Assembly (NCBI GenBank): GCA_025934635.1
Contig: JAICWX010000438.1
Span: 1 to 6,131, forward strand
Direction: 5' to 3'
DNA length: 6,131 bases
Source of the DNA: Streptosporangiaceae bacterium
Lineage (GTDB): Bacteria > Actinomycetota > Actinomycetes > Streptosporangiales > Streptosporangiaceae
Both the position numbers and the translations under genes were made by a program. Numbering within the stretch: the first letter of the stretch is position 1; each line of letters opens with the position of its first letter. Shown piece by piece: positions 1 to 5,226 of the stretch. The notes beneath the pieces were generated by a model, which was not told where the DNA came from, ran no database searches, and was given only the letters and a program-made list of their open reading frames with translations.

Positions 1-112
1 CTTCCGCGGCCGCCGGCCCCAGGCCCCGGCCCTGCCCGCCAAGGCCTGGATCAACAAGCCCCGACCCACCATCGAGTCACAGGAGACCGCAGGGATAAAT
101 CAAGCCGCCTGA
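1..112 (+). CDS. C-terminal end of an unidentified protein (partial, 5' end outside window)
   Basis: Reading from base 2, this frame stays open to a TGA at 110-112 and gives about 36 residues ending in ETAGINQAA. Nearly all its early codons end in G or C, as expected for a real gene in this genome, and the two other forward frames lack that pattern. The fragment is rich in proline, alanine and arginine (PAKAWINKPRPTIES near the end). The tail is faintly like the C-termini of some transposases, but I cannot assign a family. No terminator hairpin with a T-run follows it. The call rests on codon bias and an open frame over only 112 bases, so it is tentative. Confidence 0.4.
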   Translation, partial: FRGRRPQAPALPAKAWINKPRPTIESQETAGINQAA

Positions 113-139
113 TGTCTCAACGGGTTTGACAGGCAGCGC

Positions 140-307
140 ATGGACACCGATGAGGACCTGCTGCTTGTCCGGATGGGCCTGCCCGGCGCCGCAGACGACC
201 TCGCGCGCACGGTGCACGAGAAGGTGAGGCCCCTGCACCTGTCGTTGCCGTCGCTGGCGGATGAGTGCCCGGAGTGGACGTGGTGTGAGGAAAACTATGG
301 GCCATGA
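140..307 (+). CDS. Possible small protein of 55 aa, coupled to the next gene
   Basis: ATG at 140 opens a 55-codon frame beginning MDTDEDLLLVRMGL and ending CEENYGP. It is acidic and leucine-rich, with no signal peptide, membrane helix or known motif. Its TGA (305-307) overlaps the ATG of the next gene (304-306) as ATGA, the usual arrangement for translational coupling. Codon third positions are mostly G/C. The ribosome-binding site is weak: only AGG at 131-133. I do not recognise it. It may instead be leader sequence of the 393-residue gene, or the remnant of a longer one. Confidence 0.4.
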   Translation: MDTDEDLLLVRMGLPGAADDLARTVHEKVRPLHLSLPSLADECPEWTWCEENYGP

Positions 308-314
308 ACGATAA
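297..314 (+). other. Five-codon upstream ORF overlapping the 393-aa gene start
   Basis: ATG at 297 reads M-G-H-E-R and stops at TAA 312-314, in a different frame from the ATG at 304. The purine-rich GAGGA at 287-291 sits 5 nt before this ATG but 12 nt before the ATG of the long gene, so it is better placed for the mini-ORF. It could modulate initiation at 304, or it could be chance. Confidence 0.2.
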
Positions 315-1485
315 CGGCGACGAGGCGCTGCTCGCCTCGCTGATCGAGCGCAGCACAGGCCTGAAGCGCGCCCTGGTCGACTTCGCCTGCAGCTCGCGGT
401 TCGAGCGGCACCTGGCGCCGTTCATGCTCGAGGCCGCAGGTCCGGATGGAGGCCTGGGCGAGGGCGAGGCGATCGGCATCATCGACCGGTTCACGCTTCA
501 GCACCGCCTGCCGGATGGCAAGACCGTGCTGGAGCGGTTCCTGGCCAGCCGGCCGGGCCTGAGCGCGGCTGACCGGGAGATGCTGCGCGGCTGGGGTGAC
601 CCGGTGGAGGGAATCTTCGAGGTCCGCGGCAAGGACCGGGACGCGGTCATCCTGCTGAACCTTCTCGATGACCTGGAGTACCGCACGTATTCCAATGCCG
701 GCCCGGCCGCATTCCGCCAGCTGTCCAAGGGCGGGTTCGCGCACGCGCGCCTAGTGCCCGTGCGCCCGCTGCCCGGGGCCTGGCTGGTCTCCGGGATGCT
801 GACGGCCTACCCCGAGTCCAGCGCCGCGCAGATCGCGGAGGCCGCGCTCGAACTGGCGACCCGGCATCCTGGGCTGGCCTGCCGCAACCCGGAAAGAATC
901 GAGCAAGGCTGGAACCAGATGCGCAAGGACAGGGCCGCGTTCATTGGGTTCTTCGGCGGCGATGAGCTGGTCCTGCCACCCGCGCAAGCCGGCGAACGGC
1001 TCAACGCCTACTACCGTCACCGTCAGGAAGCAGCGCTCGCCGCCTACCCCGGCCGCCGCCGGCCACGCGACGTTCCAGGCGCGGACATCCCCGCCTTCGA
1101 GCTCCCGGCCGCACTCGCCAACGCCGGCACCATCGGCATCATCTACGACGAGACCGACGGGCTCAACTTCTACAACGAGTACGGGATGCTGCGCCACCTA
1201 TTCGCGACCCCGGCGCTGGCGGCAGACAAGCGGTACTCCGAGGCGCTGCGCGGGTACCTGGGTGCGGAGACCATCGGCCCGCTGCCGCTGCGGCGCCTGG
1301 CCGCCGCCTTCCCGGAGACAGCCGACGAGGTGTTCAGGAAGGTCTTGCGCAAGCCGGGCTTCACCTGGGCCGAGCACGGCGAGGAGCTGCTGCGCCGCCG
1401 CAAGCCCTGGTACTACGAACGCGAGCCGCTACCGGGCGTCTCGGTGATCGGCGCCCGCCTCAGCCAGCTCGCCGACCGCCGGTGA
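304..1485 (+). CDS. Hypothetical protein, 393 aa, unknown function
   Basis: This long ORF shows consistent high-GC codon use and contains no frameshift. The product looks soluble: no signal peptide or transmembrane segment is visible. The N-terminal half is mostly amphipathic helix with an acidic stretch ILLNLLDDLEYRTYSNAG (116-133). The most distinctive segment is FFGGDELVLPPAQAGERLNAYYRHR (216-240, in two parts: FFGGDELVLPP and AGERLNAYYRHR). A second conserved-looking stretch is IGIIYDETDGLNFYNEYGML (277-296). The C-terminus is basic and aromatic (LLRRRKPWYYERE, 362-374). I cannot match it to a named family and propose no activity. ATG at 304 is chosen because it overlaps the preceding stop as ATGA; the GAGGA at 287-291 lies 12 nt upstream, rather far. 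The next gene starts 51 nt downstream on the same strand, so the two may be co-transcribed. Confidence 0.8.
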   Translation: MNDNGDEALLASLIERSTGLKRALVDFACSSRFERHLAPFMLEAAGPDGGLGEGEAIGIIDRFTLQHRLPDGKTVLERFLASRPGLSAADREMLRGWGDPVEGIFEVRGKDRDAVILLNLLDDLEYRTYSNAGPAAFRQLSKGGFAHARLVPVRPLPGAWLVSGMLTAYPESSAAQIAEAALELATRHPGLACRNPERIEQGWNQMRKDRAAFIGFFGGDELVLPPAQAGERLNAYYRHRQEAALAAYPGRRRPRDVPGADIPAFELPAALANAGTIGIIYDETDGLNFYNEYGMLRHLFATPALAADKRYSEALRGYLGAETIGPLPLRRLAAAFPETADEVFRKVLRKPGFTWAEHGEELLRRRKPWYYEREPLPGVSVIGARLSQLADRR

Positions 1486-1528
1486 AAGCGCGCGAGCACC
1501 GGCTAGCTAAGGACCCCCGGGAGATAAC

Positions 1529-1534
1529 GAGGAG
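1529..1534 (+). promoter_or_regulatory. Shine-Dalgarno GAGGAG, unusually close to the start
   Basis: A strong GAGGAG lies only 2 nt before the ATG at 1537. The usual gap is 5-9 nt. No better in-frame start is seen just downstream, so this ATG is kept. Confidence 0.5.
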
Positions 1535-1536
1535 CC

Positions 1537-1890
1537 ATGGAGTTCCGCGAGGAAGAATGGGCCCGCAAGGGCGCCACGCTGAGCGATAAGACGGCGCGCT
1601 CGGAGTTCGGGCTGACGCACGATGAGATCATCGCGGCGATCGATGCGGGCAAGCTCCAGTACCGGCCCGGCTCGACGCACGGGAACCCGTGGCTGCGGCT
1701 GCTCCGCCGCGAGGTCGAGGAACTCGTGCTGGCCCAGCACGGTGACCGGTACCTCAGCGAACGGCAGGCGCGCACCGACCTGGCGCACGTCAACCGCGAG
1801 CTGAAACAGCTCCGGGCGCAGCTCGCCGCGCTCGAGGAAAGGCGAGCCGCACTCATATCCGAGCTCGGCGAGCCAAGCCCGCCACGGTGA
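1537..1890 (+). CDS. Small winged-helix-like protein with C-terminal coiled coil (117 aa)
   Basis: The N-terminal half (about residues 14-64) resembles MerR/excisionase-type winged helix-turn-helix domains: TLSDKTARSEFGLTHDEIIA forms the likely helix-turn-helix, and LQYRPGSTHGNPWLRLLRREVEEL (in two parts, 40-49 and 50-63) a basic wing followed by a helix. Residues 72-110 are a heptad-like, charged helix (LAHVNRELKQLRAQLAALEE) that should form a coiled coil, suggesting a dimer or a docking surface. Role by inference: a small DNA-binding or adaptor protein. It lies between the 393-residue gene and the primase-helicase gene, 51 and 53 nt away, so it may belong to the same unit. The reading frame is intact. 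A related family of short proteins with a GNP.LRLLR.EVE pattern is familiar to me, but I cannot name it with certainty. Confidence 0.75.
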   Translation: MEFREEEWARKGATLSDKTARSEFGLTHDEIIAAIDAGKLQYRPGSTHGNPWLRLLRREVEELVLAQHGDRYLSERQARTDLAHVNRELKQLRAQLAALEERRAALISELGEPSPPR

Positions 1891-1943
1891 CTACATGGCC
1901 TGTCGGGTCGCTGACTGTCACTGAGTGTGCATAGCCACTGATC

Positions 1944-2843
1944 ATGCGCGGATACCGTGTCTGCGTGGCTGAGATTCCGGCGGTGGTTGAGGCTGAGCTG
2001 GCGCGCCTGCGGGCGGAGAACGCCTGGCTGCTGAAGCTGCTGCGGCTGACTCCGCAGCAGGCTGCCCCGCCCGTGTCTGGGCAGGCCGCCTTCTTCGAGG
2101 CACCGCCCGGGATCGTGCATCACCTTTCGCCGCAGGAGGCGAAGGTGGCGTTCTTCGGCGCGCTGTTCGCCGCGCGGACCGACGTGTACGCGACCCGGTA
2201 CGACAACCAGCGGACCGGGAAATCGGGCTGGGTTCCGGCGGTGCGCGGCGGCTGGCGGAAGGGGGTCCGGCACGAGGACCGCAGCTACCTACCGCTGACT
2301 CCGGCGGTGCTGGCCGCGCACCTGAAGGGCGAGGTGCACCTCGGGCTGTACCCGCTGCTGGATGGCGATCGGTGCTGGTGGCTGGCGGCGGACTTCGACG
2401 GCCCGGAGGCGATGTTCGACGCGCTGATGTACGTGAAGGCCGGCCGTGCCCTGCAGGTCCCGGTTGCCCTGGAGGTATCCCGGTCCGGGATCGGGGCGCA
2501 TGCATGGGTGTTCTTCACTTCCCTGATCCCGGCCGAGACGGCCCGCCGGCTGGGAACCGGGCTGCTGCGCGAGGCGATGGCGCTGCGCGGCCGGATGAGC
2601 CTGGCTAGCTACGACCGGCTATTCCCGTCCCAGGACCTGCTGCCTGACGGCGAGGTGGGCAACCTGATCGCCGCGCCGCTGTTCAGGCCGGCCCGGGAAA
2701 ACGGGGCGACGGTCTTCCTGGACCTGGAGACCCTGGAGCCGCACAAGGATCCGTGGGCGTACCTGTCCACCCTCGGCCGGATGACCCCGGCCGAGCTCAA
2801 GCGCGCCGCTGTCCCGTGCCGGGAAGGTCGCCGTCGCCACTGA
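1944..2843 (+). CDS. TOTE-type archaeo-eukaryotic primase (AEP) domain, separated from its helicase by a frameshift
   Basis: The 299-codon ORF begins with a short helical coiled region (LARLRAENAWLLKLLRL, 19-35), as usual for this family, followed by the AEP fold of TOTE conflict-system proteins. Visible family hallmarks: YATRYDNQRTGKSGW (82-96), VRGGWRKG (100-107), the metal-binding DFD at 150-152 (LAADFDG), SRSGIGAH with the catalytic histidine at 186, SYDRLFPSQD (222-231) and GNLIAAPLF (239-247). These residues are the expected nucleotidyl-transfer site, so this part could still fold. In the family the domain is normally the N-terminal half of a primase-helicase; here a shift near 2811 ends the frame at 2843 with about 11 out-of-frame residues. 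No good Shine-Dalgarno precedes ATG 1944; GTG at 1965 is an alternative start. Family role (established in outline): primase-like polymerase in mobile or conflict elements. Actual activity here is unknown. Confidence 0.8.
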   Translation: MRGYRVCVAEIPAVVEAELARLRAENAWLLKLLRLTPQQAAPPVSGQAAFFEAPPGIVHHLSPQEAKVAFFGALFAARTDVYATRYDNQRTGKSGWVPAVRGGWRKGVRHEDRSYLPLTPAVLAAHLKGEVHLGLYPLLDGDRCWWLAADFDGPEAMFDALMYVKAGRALQVPVALEVSRSGIGAHAWVFFTSLIPAETARRLGTGLLREAMALRGRMSLASYDRLFPSQDLLPDGEVGNLIAAPLFRPARENGATVFLDLETLEPHKDPWAYLSTLGRMTPAELKRAAVPCREGRRRH

Positions 2844-4385
2844 GGTCACCCGCCTGAACTCGCCGTCCTCGACTAACACCCGGCCGCCCGCCCCGCCGGT
2901 CCTCGGCGTGCGGCTCGGCGCGGGCATCCGGCTGGAGCAGGCGGAGCTGACACCGGCGCTGGCAGCAGCCCTGCGGCACGCGGCGTCGATGCACAACCCG
3001 GAGTTCTACGAGCGGCAGCGGATGCGCCTCCACCTACAACATCCCGCGGTTCCTGCACTGCTACCAGGAGACCATCGACGGCGGCCTGGTCCTGCCGCGC
3101 GGCATGCTCGAGGCCGTCACTTCCCTGGCCTCACAGGCCGGAAGCCGCCTGAATGTCACCGACGACCGCTCCCCAGGTGGCAGCCAGGACTTCACCTGCA
3201 CCGCGACGCTCACTGCCGTGCAGCGGGACGCGGTCTCGGAACTGGCCAGGCACGACCTGGGGATACTGGTCGCCCCGCCTGGGGCGGGCAAGACGGATGG
3301 CCTGCGCGGTCATCGCCGCCCACCAGGTCTCCGCGCTCGTCCTGGTGGATCGCAAGGCGCTGGCCCACCAGTGGCGGGCCCGGATCAGCGAGTTCCTCGG
3401 CGTCAAGGCCGGGCAGCTCGGCGGTGGCCGGGCCAAGCTGGGGGGCACTGTCGACGTGATCACGTTGCAGACGCTGGCCCGCCGCGACGACATCGCGGAG
3501 CTGACCGCCTCGTACGGGCTGATCGTCGCCGATGAGTGCCACCACGTCCCGGCCGCCGCGTTCGAGGACGCGGTCCGGCAGATCCGGGCGCGGCGGTGGC
3601 TCGGCCTCACTGCCACCCCTACAGGCGCGACAAGCTCGACGACCTCATCGCCATGCAGGTCGGCCCGGTCCGCCACACCATCGCCCTGCCCCGGCAGCCC
3701 GCCGACAGCCCGCACATGCTGCCCGGCAGCGCCCCCGGCGCGCGGCCCACGCCGGTGCTTCGCCTCCACCCGACGGCCTACCGGTACAGCGGGGACGCCA
3801 GCCCGACCACACCGGGCGGGATGGCCATCATCTACAAGGACCTGATCGCCTGTGGCGAGCGCAACCTGCAGGTCATCGCCGACGTCACGACGGCACTCGC
3901 CCGGGGCAGGAACTGCCTCGTGCTCACCAACTGGACCGGCCACCTGGAGACGATCGCCGACGGCCCGCGCGCCCTCGGGCATGACCCGGTCATCCTCAAG
4001 GGCGGCATGGGCGCCAAGGACCGCGCCGCCGCCCTCGCCCGGCTCGCACCCCAGCCCGGCGGGCCGCCGCTGCTCGCCATCGCCACCGGCCCGTACGCCG
4101 GGGAGGGATTCGACTGCCCGCCACTGGACACCGGCGTTCCTCGCCGCGCCCGTCGCCAGCAAGGGACGCCTGCTGCAGTACGCCGGGCGGATCCTGCGCC
4201 CCTACGACGGCAAGGCCACCGCCGGGGTCCACGACTACCACGACGAGCACACCGGAGTCCTCGCCTCATCGCTGGCCAAGCGCGCCCCCGGCTACACCAG
4301 CCTCGGCTTCCCCGACCCCCGCAAGCTCCCCTACACACCCAGCGCCGCTGTGGCGTCTACCCTGGCGAGCGCGTCACCAGGTTAG
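1944..4385 (+). pseudogene. TOTE conflict-system primase-helicase (AEP + SF2 helicase), full length but with five frameshifts
   Basis: Joining three frames restores one protein of about 810 residues with no large deletion. The primase half lies at 1944-2810. The helicase half shows Walker A APPGAGKT (3272-3295), motif Ia [13 protein letters not shown] (from about 3337), DECHH (motif II, 3531-3545), LTATP (motif III, 3606-3620), GEGFD (motif V, 4100-4114) and QYAGRILRP (motif VI, 4176-4202). The expected family C-terminus (SSLAKRAPGYTSLGFPDP) is also present before the TAG at 4383-4385. Frame changes: near 2811 (+1), near 3028 (+1 or 2-nt loss in CGCCTCCACC), near 3296 (GTG reduced to G after the Walker threonine), near 3620 (loss of one base in ACCCCTAC) and near 4133 (extra G). 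The helicase would be an ATP-driven nucleic-acid translocase; as sequenced it cannot be made. An assembly error is the main alternative. Confidence 0.82.
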
Positions 4386-4401
4386 CCGAGTAGCGATGGA
4401 A

Positions 4402-4425
4402 TATTAACTTGACGTTGTATTAACT
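4402..4425 (+). repeat. Two 8-bp direct repeats, probable antitoxin operator
   Basis: TATTAACT occurs at 4402-4409 and again at 4418-4425, 16 bp apart start to start, in an AT-rich island unlike the surrounding DNA. The first copy touches the -35 box and the second lies in the promoter spacer. This is where an autoregulating toxin-antitoxin complex would bind. The binding itself is inferred. Confidence 0.5.
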
Positions 4426-4437
4426 AGAGCTCATACT
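4409..4437 (+). promoter_or_regulatory. Promoter of the toxin-antitoxin operon
   Basis: TTGACG (4409-4414) matches the -35 consensus at 5 of 6 positions. After a 17-nt spacer, CATACT (4432-4437) matches the -10 consensus at 4 of 6. Transcription would start about 4443-4445, on or next to the toxin GTG at 4444, so the message is probably leaderless, which is common in actinobacteria. CTCA/TGAG arms (4430-4433 and 4437-4440) flank the -10 box. Confidence 0.6.
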
Positions 4438-4443
4438 GAGCCT

Positions 4444-4818
4444 GTGATCGTCGACTGGACAGGCGAGTTCGACCGTTGGCTCACCAACGCCGAAGAGCAA
4501 GGCGGCAAGCTCCTGGCCGTCGCGGTCGCGCTGCTGCAGGCGCTGAACGACCTCCCGGCCAAGCCGGAAGAGGAGTCCCCGACCTTCAAGCGCGTCCGGC
4601 AGGCTTGCCGTCACGAGCTGTGGCGGGTCGCCCACCCCTATGACCCAGACGTCGCCGTTCGCCTCATCTGCTGGTTCCCCGCCAGCGACCACGTCGTGCT
4701 CGCCCTCGTCGGGTTCGACAAGAAGACGATCGGGGACGTGTTCTACGCCAGCGCCGCAGCGCGCGGTGAGGCGCTGGTCGATGCCTGGCTGCGCCAGAAG
4801 GGAGACACCCATGACTGA
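4444..4818 (+). CDS. RelE/ParE-superfamily (HigB-like) toxin
   Basis: This 124-residue protein matches the actinobacterial RelE/HigB-type toxins in length and pattern: MIVDWTGEFDRWL at the start, a helix LLAVAVALLQALNDL (23-37), then FKRVRQACRHELWRVAHPY (48-66) and VAVRLICWF (70-78), which form the core strands and carry the basic residues. The end holds DKKTIGDVFYASA and a C-terminal helix. Family members are mostly ribosome-dependent mRNA interferases; that activity here is inferred. It starts with GTG at 4444, exactly where the upstream promoter should begin transcription and with no Shine-Dalgarno before it. The toxin comes first, the HigBA order, and its last 8 nt overlap the antitoxin gene. 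The frame is intact. Confidence 0.88.
   Translation: MIVDWTGEFDRWLTNAEEQGGKLLAVAVALLQALNDLPAKPEEESPTFKRVRQACRHELWRVAHPYDPDVAVRLICWFPASDHVVLALVGFDKKTIGDVFYASAAARGEALVDAWLRQKGDTHD
4798..4804 (+). promoter_or_regulatory. Shine-Dalgarno of the antitoxin inside the toxin gene
   Basis: AAGGGAG lies 6 nt before ATG 4811, within the toxin's last codons. It fixes the antitoxin start at 4811 rather than further upstream in the same open frame. A strong site here, against a leaderless toxin, would favour an excess of antitoxin. Confidence 0.6.
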
Positions 4819-5158
4819 GGACGTGAAGTTCATCCGCGGCAACGACCGCATCAACGAGCTCGCCCAGCGGCCCGACATCGCCGCCGGGGTAGCCCAGGTC
4901 CGCGCGGACATGGCCGAGGCCGACCGCACCTACGCGATGGGGCTGGCCGCACTGCGGCAGGCCGCCGAGCTCACCCAGGTCGAGCTGGCACGCCGGATGG
5001 GGGTCACCCAGGCGGCCATCAGCCGCATCGAGCAGCCGCATGACCTGCTGTTGTCCACCCTCAACTCCTACCTCGGCGCCATCGGCGGCCGGGCCAGCGT
5101 CATCGTCACCTTCGCAGACGGCCACGAGGCCATCCTCGACCTCTCCCAGCTCACCTAG
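4811..5158 (+). CDS. XRE-family helix-turn-helix antitoxin (HigA-like)
   Basis: This 115-residue protein carries a clear XRE/Cro helix-turn-helix at about 48-93: LRQAAELTQVELARRMGV, then TQAAISRIEQ as the recognition helix and LSTLNSYLGAIGG as the closing helices. The N-terminal 45 residues (RINELAQRPDIAAGV, then a helix) are the likely toxin-binding part, and the C-terminus is a short beta-strand tail (ASVIVTFADGHEAILDL). As antitoxin it should neutralise the upstream toxin and repress the promoter at 4409-4437 by binding the TATTAACT repeats; this is inferred from family and layout. The frame extends upstream of 4811, but the Shine-Dalgarno and the 8-nt overlap with the toxin support this start. 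Confidence 0.88.
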   Translation: MTEDVKFIRGNDRINELAQRPDIAAGVAQVRADMAEADRTYAMGLAALRQAAELTQVELARRMGVTQAAISRIEQPHDLLLSTLNSYLGAIGGRASVIVTFADGHEAILDLSQLT

Positions 5159-5200
5159 CACCTGTGCAAACGCGATGCCCGCGCGCCTGCGGGTGCCGCA

Positions 5201-5212
5201 GACGACGTCGTC
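5201..5212. repeat. Perfect 12-bp palindrome in the antitoxin-transposase gap
   Basis: GACGACGTCGTC reads the same on both strands. It lies 42 nt after the antitoxin stop, in a 170-nt gap that holds no gene. A weak hairpin, CCCGC/GCGGG (5178-5182 and 5189-5193), lies just before it and has no T-run, so I do not call a terminator. Confidence 0.3.
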
Positions 5213-5226
5213 AACGCATGGCACTA

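Noticed and set aside
126..131. TTGACA as a -35 box for the small ORF at 140
   Set aside because: The matching -10 region would fall inside the ORF and shows no similarity to the consensus.
295..744. Long minus-strand open frames opposite the 393-aa gene (also 751-1197)
   Set aside because: They lie entirely opposite a well-supported plus-strand gene and follow from its GC-rich codon use; no recognisable protein is encoded.
1919..1941. CACTGA repeated at 1919-1924 and 1936-1941 before the primase gene
   Set aside because: A 6-bp repeat with no -10/-35 pair nearby is too weak to call an operator.
2811..3296. Programmed ribosomal frameshifting to join the primase and helicase
   Set aside because: No slippery heptamer of the A/T-rich type is seen, and five separate shifts in both directions would be needed.
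3131..4162. 343-codon minus-strand frame opposite the helicase
   Set aside because: The plus strand carries all SF2 helicase motifs in order, so this is an antisense shadow despite its length.
5178..5193. Hairpin CCCGC/GCGGG after the antitoxin as a terminator
   Set aside because: The stem is only 5 bp and no T-run follows.
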